This document shows, in pieces, positions 37,601 through 45,806 of a stretch of 56,550 nt of DNA. Under the pieces are notes generated by a model. The model was not told the DNA's origin. It worked only from the letters and a program-made list of their open reading frames with translations, and did not search any database. The first letter of the stretch is position 1, and each line of letters opens with the position of its first letter. The stretch is from Planctomycetota bacterium (lineage in GTDB: Bacteria; Planctomycetota; Phycisphaerae; WQYP01): the NCBI GenBank assembly GCA_021799715.1, contig JAJYZY010000001.1, forward strand, positions 1 through 56,550, written 5' to 3'. The translations under genes were made by a program, and so were the position numbers.

Positions 37601-38360
37601 GCAGGTAGTCAAATCCAAATTCACTGTTTGTGCCGTACGTTACCGTGCATTGATAGGCCTTTTGCCGTGGCTCATTATCCATGTGGGCCTGCACATATCC
37701 CACCGACATGCCCAGAGCATAAAACGCCGGTGCCACCCATGCCGCGTCGCGCCGCACCAGATAATCATTAACCGTTACCACATGGCAATGCTTGCCGGAA
37801 AGACCCATGAGAAAGCACGAAAGCGGAGCCACAAATGTTTTACCTTCACCGGTGGCCATTTCCGCGATTTTTCCATCATATAAAACCATGCCGCCGATAA
37901 GCTGCACATCAAATGGCCGCGCCCGATAGGGCGGGCGCGCATCGGGCACCGCATCGCGGATGGCCTGATACAAATCCGGTGGAATTTCCACAAACCGCCA
38001 ATCATGTTCGCCGACACATTTTGCCTTGATCAGCTGATAAACCGACCGGGCTTCCGGAGCCAGCTTGCCGGCATCAAATGAAATGGCCGGATTAAACGCA
38101 TTGCGCAGACCGATATTGCGATCCATCGATTCACGCATCAGCGCAAATGCTTCCGGCAACAGCGCTTGATCCGTTTCACCGTCCGCCATGCGTTTGCGCA
38201 GTTCGTCCGCCTTCGCCCGCATTTGCGCATCGGTTAAAACGCGCATGGCCGGTTCAAACGCATTAATGGCCAGTACCCGCTGGCGATAGGCTTTAATAAG
38301 CCGACCGTTGCGCGAGCCGAAAATTTTAGTCATGGATTTATTGAGAAATTCTGTAACCAT
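34656..38360 (-). CDS. secA: Preprotein translocase ATPase SecA, long form
   Basis: 1234 aa, over 300 aa longer than E. coli SecA (901). The motor is intact: Walker A MATGEGKT (168-175), FAIVDEVDS, MTGTAMTESEE, ATNMAGRGTDI and DNQLRGRSGRQGDPG. The C-terminal zinc tail NDPCSCGSGKKYKHCCG binds SecB and phospholipid. Extra length comes from an N-terminal expansion before the Walker motif, a coiled-coil insert (~residues 280-345, around KIKGSEGDIKNARGD) and a ~200-aa insert in the helical wing region with repeated LAxWxxxKF motifs. Such expansions are known in planctomycete SecA. ATG 38360 is preceded by GAGGG. Confidence 0.96.
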   Translation of the reverse strand: MVTEFLNKSMTKIFGSRNGRLIKAYRQRVLAINAFEPAMRVLTDAQMRAKADELRKRMADGETDQALLPEAFALMRESMDRNIGLRNAFNPAISFDAGKLAPEARSVYQLIKAKCVGEHDWRFVEIPPDLYQAIRDAVPDARPPYRARPFDVQLIGGMVLYDGKIAEMATGEGKTFVAPLSCFLMGLSGKHCHVVTVNDYLVRRDAAWVAPAFYALGMSVGYVQAHMDNEPRQKAYQCTVTYGTNSEFGFDYLRDNMKQSLAEQVQGPLDFAIVDEVDSVLIDEARTPLIISGPAHDDSPRYRQADEVTRKLIAAQKPWETANARVETLKRKIKGSEGDIKNARGDAAKIAAIQASIAEAQKELVVAEAELARQVQLYEVELDRKTAHLTHEGIRKAQEFAGVGSFYVGGNMDWPHLLEQALRAHVVYEIDKDYVVQKGEVIIVDESTGRLMVGRQWSDGLHQAVEAKERVTVKPETQTMATITLQNFFKLYKRIAGMTGTAMTESEEFGKIYSLEVVTIPTNRPLCRQDFEDLIFMNENAKWAAIVEQIKEATERGQPVLVGTTSVEKSERLSNILTRQHGIEHEVLNAKNHEREAEIIAKAGTQQVNKQGRTVGRVTIATNMAGRGTDISLAPGVLEAGGLFVLGTERHESRRIDNQLRGRSGRQGDPGMSRFFLSLEDDLMRLFAGDFMLKALQSLGMKEDEAIEHGMVSKSVARAQKKVEERNFGIRKNLLEYDEVRNYQRNFFYTSRQAILEGRNLQEIIFDTIGDSVRDAVAQYLDRDYVATCVAEWVRLTFNTVIDPQDLRDTELPVLEMTIKDKAREDARSNIHSAISEFMDPDAQAEDYDYAGMSSWAMSQFKVQISQAQLKKMHRDEIIEALVEKALDLIDHKDVSPLGKYLVKGYPQQQLAQWANDKFEFNISVADLMGKTQDQAVELILSNARKAYQQREISYPVDYALEATAGAGGIENVYASEQLAVWVKAKFGTPISGDEIRSLATEKLRQRLIDISRQTHETIDQQIDDAVAKLQESRMLAAWVSDRFVTQAPVDEFEGEPPEERRERIRELAHAFLRRELTELERTVLLQIYDVTWKDHLYAMDQLRDTIGLRGIAQRDPVIEYKREGSRLFDEFLKNLREKVTDVIFRMRIASAGDMRNVYEGQEELFDANESYGVAESAAARELQAAPAEAPAPEMDDGPPPLDPIVNTGPKIGRNDPCSCGSGKKYKHCCGRTA

Positions 38361-38439
38361 AAGACCCTCTTCAATTTGCGAAAGGATACAAAACGTGCCC
38401 GATTGTCCGGGGAAAACAGGTAAATGCGCTGTGCCTGAA

Positions 38440-38868
38440 TCAGAGTGTGGGCGGCGGCGGGCGGGCGGCAAGGACTGGGATCAATCTGCCGGGCGGTTGC
38501 ACGCCGCCGGCTTGCACACCGTTCCATGGCCCGTTGCCGGGGCGGTTACGGCTGATAAGGACCGTTTTGTTCAGGCTTCCATGACGCCAGAAATGAAGCA
38601 CCGTCATGCTGGCCACCGGCCAAAGCCGCAAGCCGGACGGAATCCATTCAATGCCCAGACGCCCCTTGGCGGTGGTGCAAAAAGCGGATCGGCGGTGCTT
38701 TGCAGAAGTATGAAACGTTCCCGCCGGAATCGCCAGCAGTCGCCCCATCCATGTAACGCCTTGCGGTTCTGCGGCAGCCTTTTGCCCTTGCGCAGCGGGT
38801 ATCCATAACATCGCCATAAGGCAAGAAATGGCTGTAATCGCTGGAGAATGTCTACTTAACCGGTGCAT
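38440..38868 (-). CDS. Small exported hypothetical protein upstream of secA
   Basis: 142 aa beginning with a plausible signal peptide (hydrophobic SPAITAISCLMAMLWIPAAQGQ, cleavage after AQG). The body is rich in Trp, Arg and Gly, with no recognised domain (for example WMGRLLAIPAGTFHTS, LHFWRHGSLNKTVLI, GNGPWNGVQAGGV). GGCGGAA lies upstream of the ATG. It is 80 bases upstream of secA on the same strand. No transmembrane segment beyond the signal. Function unknown; a chance frame is possible but the signal peptide argues against it. Confidence 0.5.
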   Translation of the reverse strand: MHRLSRHSPAITAISCLMAMLWIPAAQGQKAAAEPQGVTWMGRLLAIPAGTFHTSAKHRRSAFCTTAKGRLGIEWIPSGLRLWPVASMTVLHFWRHGSLNKTVLISRNRPGNGPWNGVQAGGVQPPGRLIPVLAARPPPPTL

Positions 38869-39266
38869 ATTTCCGCCGTTTCCATTTAACTATGATGTAT
38901 TGTACTCCAAAAATTGCTGGAATCATATCTTTCATTCAAGGTGATCAGGTTTTCGCAATGGGAACCGCAATGCGTGATCTGTAACCCGATGGACCAAAGT
39001 GAAATCCGGCATGGCACATCGAAAAAACATCCGTATGTAACAAATCATTGCTACCGCTGTAAACCTGCCACACATTTGCGAAAGTCTTTGGTTTCGGTCG
39101 AACGCCTCGTGCACACGCTATGAACTCGCGGAATGTAAACACGTGCGGGCGTCCGGAAATGTGTCCCAGTTAGAATCGATATTCGCCCCGCTTTCGGCTC
39201 TTAAGATGGGCCAACGGATATATGATCAACCAATGGTTTCGCGGCAAACTGCTTCCCCAGTTAAAG
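38869..39266. other. Non-coding stretch between divergent units
   Basis: About 400 bp, less GC-rich than the neighbouring genes. Small frames on both strands (65-69 aa) have no ribosome binding site and no familiar motif. It should hold the promoter of the minus-strand secA operon. A hairpin pair follows at 39267-39323. Confidence 0.4.
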
Positions 39267-39305
39267 AATTGCCGCGCCCATGAATCTCAGGGCGTGGCAA
39301 TTTTT
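39267..39305 (+). terminator. Orphan terminator-like hairpin
   Basis: AATTGCCGCGCCC (39267-39279) and GGGCGTGGCAATT (39290-39302) form a 13-bp stem (one G-T wobble) with a 10-base loop, continued by T residues. No plus-strand gene precedes it for >5 kb, so it must end an unknown transcript or act as an attenuator. Confidence 0.75.
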
Positions 39306-39323
39306 CCGGGCAGCCGGAAAAAT
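39300..39323. repeat. Perfect palindrome overlapping the orphan terminator
   Basis: ATTTTTCCGG, loop GCAG, CCGGAAAAAT: a perfect 10-bp inverted repeat whose left arm is the T-run of the preceding terminator. The two hairpins cannot fold together. Confidence 0.85.
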
Positions 39324-39538
39324 CAACGGTGTAAATGCCGTCGCTGATAGAATGGTTGGTGTTAGAAATCCGCACTGCTGGGGGCCGCCCGGATTTATTG
39401 CCCCGCCCGAATCTCAAGTGAGACCAGCCACCGCTTTGTTCCGCCGCCGTTAGCCGGTAGAATCATGACATGATGGTTTGATTTTGTATGGCTGTTATTG
39501 CAGCTTTTCAGACCGGGATCCATGGAGTTTTATTGGGT

Positions 39539-40135
39539 ATGGTTGATCAGGCACGCATAGACCGCTTCAAGAGTATGACCGAAGCAGACCCGCAGAATGA
39601 ACTCGGTTTTATGTCTCTGGGCAGGGCTTACGTCGAGGCGGGTATGTATAAAGATGCCATTCCCGTGCTGCTGCGGGCCCTGCAGCTTAAATCGGAATTA
39701 TCGACGGTTTATGTTCTGCTCGCTGAGGCCCAGCGCGGCGTGGGCGATTCCGAAGGAGCCATTAACACCCTCACACGTGGGTATCGTGTCGCCCATGATC
39801 ATGGTGATTTGATGCCCCGAAATCAGATGGCCGATATGCTCAAGGAACTTGGATCGCCTATTCCGGAAACGAAACAGGCCAACCTGACCCCGGAATTGGC
39901 CGCCGCGGGCAATATTCAATGTCGGCGCTGCGGTCGCATCGGTCCGAAAATGCCCAAGCGCCCGTTCAGCGGTGCCTTGGGCGAGCAGATTCACGCCAGT
40001 ATCTGCGGGCCGTGTTTTCAGCTTTGGATACGGGAAGGTACGAAAGTGATTAATGAATTGCGATTGAATCTGACCGACTCATCCGCCGCGGACATTTACG
40101 ATCAACACATGGTGGCGTTTCTCGGTTTGAATTGA
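39539..40135 (+). CDS. TPR protein fused to a YggX-like domain
   Basis: 198 aa. Residues ~5-110 are tetratricopeptide repeats (FMSLGRAYVEAGMYKDAIPVLLRAL; YVLLAEAQRGVGDSEGAINTL). Residues ~127-198 follow YggX, the small Fe(II)-trafficking protein that protects Fe-S clusters: CRRCGRIGPKM, FSGALGEQIHASICGPCFQLW, TKVINELRLNLTDSSA, DQHMVAFLGL. YggX is normally a free ~90-aa protein with one conserved Cys near its N-terminus; here CxxC and a further CGPC are present. The start is uncertain: ATG 39539 has GGAG 11 bases upstream, ATG 39488 has none. Confidence 0.82.
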   Translation: MVDQARIDRFKSMTEADPQNELGFMSLGRAYVEAGMYKDAIPVLLRALQLKSELSTVYVLLAEAQRGVGDSEGAINTLTRGYRVAHDHGDLMPRNQMADMLKELGSPIPETKQANLTPELAAAGNIQCRRCGRIGPKMPKRPFSGALGEQIHASICGPCFQLWIREGTKVINELRLNLTDSSAADIYDQHMVAFLGLN

Positions 40136-40213
40136 TGCGGGATATCGGCAGACGGTCGTGCGGCATAAAGCCCGCATGGTCTGATTTTTATTTCAACCCC
40201 AGTGAGGTGATGC

Positions 40214-40693
40214 ATGGAAATGCAATTATTAACCAAAGAAGAAAAGCAAAAGCTCGAATCGCAGCTTAAGCACATGATTGACCAGCGTCCGCATATCTCG
40301 GCGCGCATCGCCGAGGCCCGTGAGAAAGGCGATTTAAAGGAAAATGCCGATTACCATGCCGCCCGGGAAGAATTATCCCTGCTGGAAGCGCGCATCAAAG
40401 ATATGGAGGCCCGTCTGCGTGCTGCATCGGTCGTCAACCCCGATGACATTCCCGCGGATATGGTATTTTTAGGCAGTACCGTGAAGGTGCGGGATCAGAA
40501 AAATGGTGATGAAGAAACATTTCGTCTGGTTGGTGAACTAAACACCGACGCCTTCAATTCCGACTCCGAGGTGATGGAGGTTTCCGCGAAAAGTCCGCTG
40601 GGTGAAGCCTTGATGCGGGCGAGAGTGGGGCAGCTTGTGCGTGTATCGGTGCCCCGTGGTGAAATTCATTACAAGGTGCTTTCCGTCAGTTGA
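40214..40693 (+). CDS. greA: Transcription elongation factor GreA
   Basis: 159 aa. It rescues backtracked RNA polymerase by stimulating transcript cleavage. The N-terminal coiled coil with the acidic tip is visible (ISARIAEAREKGDLKENADYHAAREE; the ENADY motif is diagnostic). The FKBP-like C-domain ends in SPLGEALMRARVGQLVRVSVP. Start ATG after GTGAGGTG. Single gene between the TPR-YggX fusion and the TonB-like protein. Confidence 0.97.
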   Translation: MEMQLLTKEEKQKLESQLKHMIDQRPHISARIAEAREKGDLKENADYHAAREELSLLEARIKDMEARLRAASVVNPDDIPADMVFLGSTVKVRDQKNGDEETFRLVGELNTDAFNSDSEVMEVSAKSPLGEALMRARVGQLVRVSVPRGEIHYKVLSVS

Positions 40694-40759
40694 CGTTGCC
40701 GTCCAGTGGGCCGGCCGGGAAGCTTTTGAGGACGATGCGGTTTTGCGCCGTGTGACATC

Positions 40760-41938
40760 ATGAGTGAAACGCCGGTCCAGTTTGTTACGCGCCACTCAGG
40801 AACTGCCAAGGTCCCCGCGGCGGATTCACCTGCCGATCAAGGCGCGGTGCCGCCGTTTGAAGCTCAAGAAAGACTTTCCATGCGCCGGAGCGAGTCCATG
40901 TCCGCCTTTCCCGGCGATAGCGAATTATCCATCGCTGAATCGGAAGATACCACGCCGCCGCCCGACCTTGTTGCGCTCACACCGGTTAACGCATTAACCC
41001 CCGATGAGGCGGCCGAACTTGCCTGGTTGGCGGAAACACGGCGCTTTATCATCCTTCGGCTTAAAGAGCTGGTTATTCCGGTTTCCGCCCTGCTTTGCGT
41101 CCTGCTGGCCGTGCTTATCGAAGCCGCGCTGGTGGCGACGGTTATGTGGCTCCTGCATTGGCGTCCAACCGGCGGTGGCGGCGGCATGGTGCAGGGCAAT
41201 GGCTCGGCAACCGCCGTCGGTGGAATTATTCAATCTGCGGGATTGGATAATTTGCCACCCAATCCGACTGTGCATTGGCGTCCCGGTCCGCTGCCGGCAC
41301 CGCCGCGTCTACCCAATAAGCCCCTGTTTACTCCACAGACGCCCGCCTTGGCATTGTTGGATAACACCAAAGCATTGCACGCCGCGTTGCCCATTATTGG
41401 GATAAAAAGCGATCAGAACGCATGGGCCGCGCCGGCGCAGCAACCCGTGCCCAAAACCGTGCGTATTAAAATATCTCACTCCCGTGCGTCGGCACAACGT
41501 GCCCGCGGGCGTGGGCCGCAGCCGGATTCCCGCGGCCTCCAACCGGATGCCGCCGGCGGTGGCGGTAATGCCGGTTTAATTCAGTTGTTTAAGCCCGGAG
41601 CAAGAACCGGCTTAGGCTCCGCCACGGGAAACGGGCCGGGACGCGGCCGCGGTGCCGGAGTTGGCGGCGGCGGCAGTATTGTCAAACCGCCTCCGAATCC
41701 GATTATGCCGCTGAAATACCAGTTCGCGTGGCCCGTGCATCTGGTAAACCCAAAGTTTCAGCTTACCATCCGCCGTGATGGTACCGTGGCCCGGGTAAAA
41801 GTGTTGATATCCTCGGGGCATCCGGGAATTGACCAGGCGATTATCCAGGCCTTGATGCAGGCGAAGTTTTTACCGAATATTATTGGCGGCAAGCCGGTGC
41901 AAAGTAAATTTGTGATCCGCTATCAGCTTACATCGTGA
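40760..41938 (+). CDS. TonB-family energy transducer-like protein
   Basis: 392 aa. A ~105-residue cytoplasmic N-part precedes one membrane anchor (LVIPVSALLCVLLAVLIEAALVA). A long Pro/Gly/Ala-rich periplasmic linker then leads to a C-terminal TonB-like domain (FQLTIRRDGTVARVKVLISSGHPGIDQAIIQALM, then KFVIRYQLTS). TonB carries inner-membrane energy to outer-membrane transporters. The usual partners exbB/exbD and a TonB-dependent receptor are not nearby, and the N-terminal cytoplasmic part is much longer than in classical TonB. Confidence 0.8.
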   Translation: MSETPVQFVTRHSGTAKVPAADSPADQGAVPPFEAQERLSMRRSESMSAFPGDSELSIAESEDTTPPPDLVALTPVNALTPDEAAELAWLAETRRFIILRLKELVIPVSALLCVLLAVLIEAALVATVMWLLHWRPTGGGGGMVQGNGSATAVGGIIQSAGLDNLPPNPTVHWRPGPLPAPPRLPNKPLFTPQTPALALLDNTKALHAALPIIGIKSDQNAWAAPAQQPVPKTVRIKISHSRASAQRARGRGPQPDSRGLQPDAAGGGGNAGLIQLFKPGARTGLGSATGNGPGRGRGAGVGGGGSIVKPPPNPIMPLKYQFAWPVHLVNPKFQLTIRRDGTVARVKVLISSGHPGIDQAIIQALMQAKFLPNIIGGKPVQSKFVIRYQLTS

Positions 41939-41997
41939 AATCGATACCATAAGCTGCCGCCGATCTTCAGAATCGATGATGTTTGCTGGAACTTCGC

Positions 41998-42957
41998 ATG
42001 GCCGGGAAAAAACGCCACACGCCCCAATTTGATGTTGAGAAATCCCTGCGCGATCGGCGGTTAGAACAAGTTATTTTCCGGCACGGCACGTTGGCGGCGA
42101 TAATTAAGGCCATCGGCTTTTATGGGCTTACCGCGCTGATCTGGCCGCGGTTTATTGCTCCCCAACGCTGGAGGCTTACACGCTTTGACGTTCTCATGCC
42201 CTGTTTGCCCGGGGCATTTGACGGTTATAAAATCGCCCAATTAACCGATCTGCATACCGGCAGCACGAATCAGCAATATTTGCATCGCGTTATCAACAAC
42301 ATGGTCGCCAATGCCCCGAATATCATGGTCATTACCGGCGATCTTATTGAATATCGCGCTGATTCGCTGGCGAAACTTGAAGCGATCCTGCCGATGCTTC
42401 ATGCGCCGGATGGCGTGCTGGCGATCTTCGGCAATCATGACTATCACGAATATTCGTGGCGGCATGTTGGTCCGCGATCCGCCCATCGCGCCATTCATAA
42501 GCGGTTGCGAAAACTCCTGGACAAATACCACATTCACCTGCTGCGTAATTCACAACACATCATTGAACGCGACCATTCCCGGCTCTACTTTGTTGGAATG
42601 GATGAACTCTGGACCGGCAATTCCGACGGGCAAGCCGCTTTTGCCGCCGTGCCGGATCATGCCGCCTGCATCTGCCTGCAGCATAATCCGGATGGCTTTG
42701 AGTTGCTGCGTCAATATCCCTGGCAATTGATGCTTTGCGGCCACACCCATGGGGGACAGGTGCGATTGCCGCTGGCGGGATCACTTTTTGTACCCATGAA
42801 ACATCGGCAGTATATTCGCGGCTGGTACCAACTGGAATCCGGCCCCGGCGGTGCCAAAAAGCGGATGTATGTCAGCAGCGGATTGGGGCAGAGCGTCCCG
42901 ATTCGTCTGCGCGTGCCGCCGGAGGCATCCATCTTTACACTTCGCGCGGAACCATAA
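41998..42957 (+). CDS. Calcineurin-like metallophosphoesterase (YkuE/YaeI type)
   Basis: 319 aa. All metal-binding motifs are present: IAQLTDLHTG, ITGDLIEY, FGNHDYHE and LCGHTHGGQVRLP. An N-terminal hydrophobic segment (IKAIGFYGLTALIWPRF) may anchor it in the membrane. Related enzymes hydrolyse phosphodiesters such as UDP-2,3-diacylglucosamine or phospholipid head groups; the substrate is not known here. ATG 41998 after CTGGA is preferred over the TTG upstream. Confidence 0.9.
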   Translation: MAGKKRHTPQFDVEKSLRDRRLEQVIFRHGTLAAIIKAIGFYGLTALIWPRFIAPQRWRLTRFDVLMPCLPGAFDGYKIAQLTDLHTGSTNQQYLHRVINNMVANAPNIMVITGDLIEYRADSLAKLEAILPMLHAPDGVLAIFGNHDYHEYSWRHVGPRSAHRAIHKRLRKLLDKYHIHLLRNSQHIIERDHSRLYFVGMDELWTGNSDGQAAFAAVPDHAACICLQHNPDGFELLRQYPWQLMLCGHTHGGQVRLPLAGSLFVPMKHRQYIRGWYQLESGPGGAKKRMYVSSGLGQSVPIRLRVPPEASIFTLRAEP

Positions 42958-43154
42958 ATAACTCAGTTGCGCTTTCCGCGGCGTAAACCTCCATCCGCCC
43001 GCGAATTGCGCCGATAGCAGAATACGACATCTCATGCGGCCGGAGTGTCGCGGTCGCAAAGCGCACAGGACGGAATATCGTCTCAATACGCACGCGAGTT
43101 GCCAGGAAGGGCGCGTGACGGTGTCAATTCTATATTTTGCGGTATCATAGCCGC

Positions 43155-43835
43155 ATGGCCGATACTCAGGCAGCCAATCACGACATGGCCTCCAAGCCGC
43201 TGGCTTCAACGCCACCGGTTGCCATTGAACCGCTTTCCATCCCGCTGCTGGCCACCTGGGCGACCTGCGGGTTGTACATGCTGCTTCCGCCCGCCATGAC
43301 GTTGGGGCCTCGATGGCTCCTGGTGCTGGTCGTTACCGCTGTTTTAATTCCGCTGATTATTTTCAGGCTTCGGCGCAAGTATTTTGTAAGCCATATCTGC
43401 GGCCATCTTTCCGCGGGCATTATTACGCTCTTTTCGGCCTATTCGCTGATTATCATGGTGCGGGACTTGCCCCGGCATCACGATTCTCCGGTACAAATGC
43501 TGCAGGCCGCGGGATTGCTTTGGGCCATCAATGTTCTGATTTTTGCGTTCTGGTATTGGCGGCTTGACGGCGGCGGCCCTCACGCGCGGGCAAGCCGGGG
43601 GCATTATCAGACGGGTTGCTTTTTGTTCCCGCAGATGACCATGAAAAACGGCGATCCTTCCTGGGCGCCCCGCTTTGTGGATTATTTATTCGTCGCATTC
43701 ACAACCAGCACCGCTTTTTCTCCCACTGACACGCCCGTGCTCTCCCGCTGGGCCAAGTTGTTGACCATGCTGCAATCCATTATTTCACTGGGAATTGTCG
43801 TACTGATTGCCAGCCGGGCCATCAACATTATTTAG
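43155..43835 (+). CDS. Integral membrane protein, DUF1345-like
   Basis: 226 aa with about six membrane segments. The C-terminal part, FVDYLFVAFTTSTAFSPTD followed by LLTMLQSIISLGIVVLIASRA, resembles the DUF1345 family and two-pore ion-channel pore regions. Function unknown. ATG 43155 chosen; the gene stands ~200 bp from its upstream neighbour, so it may have its own promoter. Confidence 0.72.
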   Translation: MADTQAANHDMASKPLASTPPVAIEPLSIPLLATWATCGLYMLLPPAMTLGPRWLLVLVVTAVLIPLIIFRLRRKYFVSHICGHLSAGIITLFSAYSLIIMVRDLPRHHDSPVQMLQAAGLLWAINVLIFAFWYWRLDGGGPHARASRGHYQTGCFLFPQMTMKNGDPSWAPRFVDYLFVAFTTSTAFSPTDTPVLSRWAKLLTMLQSIISLGIVVLIASRAINII

Positions 43836-44163
43836 TAATTGTGCATCATTTGTTGCGTTATGTCATTTGCGGCCCCAACCAATGGCCGCGGGTTTCCACC
43901 ACGCAACTGCATAAGGCGGTCGGGACATCGTTTTTGCGCCGGCCATATTGTTGTCGCAGGATGTAAGCGGCCTGCGGAAGGTTTTGCATTTCATCCGGCG
44001 TGCCGCGCCGGCATCAAAACGCACCCGCCCATTGATTCCATCCCGCCAAGGCGCTAACATCTGTCAACGCGGAAAGAACAGCCGCTGTTGCCCTCCATTG
44101 TTGCAAGTTGAATTGCCGATGGCGGGGAAAGTGCCCGTTTTCTGTAACCTCGTGAGGATTTTT
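43836..44163. other. Intergenic stretch upstream of the ChlI-like ATPase gene
   Basis: About 330 bp. The downstream frame is open back to 43948, but no binding site supports an earlier start and the translated part is not protein-like. No clear promoter or repeat seen. Confidence 0.4.
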
Positions 44164-45585
44164 ATGGCCAATGCCCCCGCCGCGCGTACCGTTGCCCAAC
44201 TGAAAAAAATGTCCTATCGTCCCTGTTCCGTGAAAGATGAACTGCGCCGCAATGTCATTGCCGCGCTGCGTAGCGGCAAACCGCTGTTTCCGGGCATTAT
44301 CGGGTATCGGGAAACGGTTATTCCCGAAGTGGTCAATGGTATTTTAAGCCGCCATGATATGCTGTTTCTCGGCTTGCGCGGGCAGGCTAAAACGCGGCTT
44401 TTGCGGATGCTGCCCGATCTGCTGGATGAATGGATTCCGATTCTGGCGCAATGTGAAATTCCCGACGATCCGCTGGAACCCCATCTGGCGTCGGGTAAAA
44501 GAATCATCGCCGAGCAGGGCGACAATGCGGCAATTGAGTGGGTGCATCGCAGCAACAGATACCATGAAAAGCTGGCAACTCCGGATGTGACCATTGCTGA
44601 CTTAATTGGGGAAATTGATCTGGTGCGGCACGCTCAGGGCCGATATTTATCCGATGAAACCACCATGCACTTCGGACTTATTCCGCGTTGTAACCGCGGA
44701 ATATTTGCCATGAATGAACTGCCCGATCTGGCACCGAAGATACAGGTCGGCCTGTTTAATGTACTCGAAGAGCGCGATGTGCAGATACGCGGCTATCCCA
44801 TTCGCCTGGATTTGGATCTCTGCATGGTCTTTTCCGCCAACCCGGAAGATTACACCAACCGGGGGCGCATTGTCACTCCGTTAAAGGACCGCATCGGAAC
44901 GGTGGTGCGCACACATTATCCCCACAGCATTGCCGAAGCCATCAACATTACGCGGGATAACGCCTGGATTGACCGCGATAGCGGCGTAATCGTGCAGATA
45001 CCCCAGTACATGCACGAAATACTGGAAGAATTTGTCCGTCTGGCGCGCCATAGCCCGCATATCAACCAGGCCAGCGGAGTAAGTGTCCGCTGTTCAATTG
45101 CCAATACGGAAAATCTGGTGAGTTCCGCGGAACGTCGCGCCATTGTCCACGGGGAAAATCGCGTGGTGGCACGGATGGACGACCTGCCATTTATTCATGC
45201 CAGTTGCCGCGGAAAAATTGAGCTTATGCTGGCCGAAGGGGACTCCGCGGAAGACAAGCTCGTGACCTCCCTGATTGGTGAAGCCGTCAAACTGGTTTTC
45301 AGCAGATATGGCGATATTGATTCCCTTGACGATATTTGCCAGCAGTTCAAGGGGGGGCTGACCCTGCAGGTTGGTGATGAAGTCTCCACCGCCACCATGC
45401 TGGAAAATTATAATCACGTCAAAGGCCTCAAGGCCGCGGCCGTTCGGATGGCCAAAGAATTGGATATGTTGCCGGAAGATCCCGCTTGTCTTGTCAGCGC
45501 CGGGGAATTCATTCTGGAAGGCTTGTACGTCAATAATCGGCTCAGCAAAGTCAATTCGCCGGGGAAAACATTTTTCCGGAAATAA
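44164..45585 (+). CDS. MoxR/magnesium-chelatase ChlI-like AAA+ ATPase
   Basis: 473 aa. Walker A is a variant FLGLRGQAKTRLL; Walker B and sensor regions are RGIFAMNELPDL, LFNVLEERDVQIRGY and MVFSANPEDYTNRGRI. In other genomes this family is usually next to a von Willebrand factor A protein with which it forms a metal-dependent chaperone or chelatase-like pair. No VWA gene is adjacent here, so its partner must be elsewhere. ATG 44164 after GAGG. Confidence 0.88.
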   Translation: MANAPAARTVAQLKKMSYRPCSVKDELRRNVIAALRSGKPLFPGIIGYRETVIPEVVNGILSRHDMLFLGLRGQAKTRLLRMLPDLLDEWIPILAQCEIPDDPLEPHLASGKRIIAEQGDNAAIEWVHRSNRYHEKLATPDVTIADLIGEIDLVRHAQGRYLSDETTMHFGLIPRCNRGIFAMNELPDLAPKIQVGLFNVLEERDVQIRGYPIRLDLDLCMVFSANPEDYTNRGRIVTPLKDRIGTVVRTHYPHSIAEAINITRDNAWIDRDSGVIVQIPQYMHEILEEFVRLARHSPHINQASGVSVRCSIANTENLVSSAERRAIVHGENRVVARMDDLPFIHASCRGKIELMLAEGDSAEDKLVTSLIGEAVKLVFSRYGDIDSLDDICQQFKGGLTLQVGDEVSTATMLENYNHVKGLKAAAVRMAKELDMLPEDPACLVSAGEFILEGLYVNNRLSKVNSPGKTFFRK

Positions 45586-45608
45586 CCGACGCCCATCCAA
45601 TGCGTAAA

Positions 45609-45646
45609 CCGGGGCGGCGGCCAGGTTCAAGCTGTCGCGGCCCCGG
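45609..45646 (+). terminator. Weak terminator-like hairpin after the ATPase gene
   Basis: CCGGGGC (45609-45615) pairs with GCCCCGG (45640-45646), with a 24-base loop that can fold further, then CTTT. The lack of a T-run makes this weak. Confidence 0.3.
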
Positions 45647-45733
45647 CTTTCCGCACGGATAAATAGCAAGATTTCTGGTACGAAATGATTATCACGTTCC
45701 GGCAATACCCCTTAAACTTGCCCATAAGCCAAG

Positions 45734-45749
45734 GTATGGCTTACCATAC
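45734..45749. promoter_or_regulatory. Candidate operator of the arabinose operon
   Basis: GTATGG-CTTA-CCATAC, a perfect 6-bp-arm inverted repeat 57 bases before the GTG start of the isomerase. Position and symmetry fit a repressor dimer site. No regulator gene is adjacent. Confidence 0.4.
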
Positions 45750-45806
45750 ATCATTCGTGGTTTTTTGAAAGGCCTGATAGCCTCTTTTTTTTTGGAGATT
45801 CATTTC

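Noticed and set aside
38914..39142. Small frames of 65-69 aa on both strands
   Set aside because: No ribosome binding site, no motif and both strands equally open; taken as non-coding.
40135..40177. ATGCGGG/CCCGCAT inverted repeat between the TPR-YggX gene and greA as a terminator
   Set aside because: The loop is 29 bases and no T-run directly follows; too weak to call.
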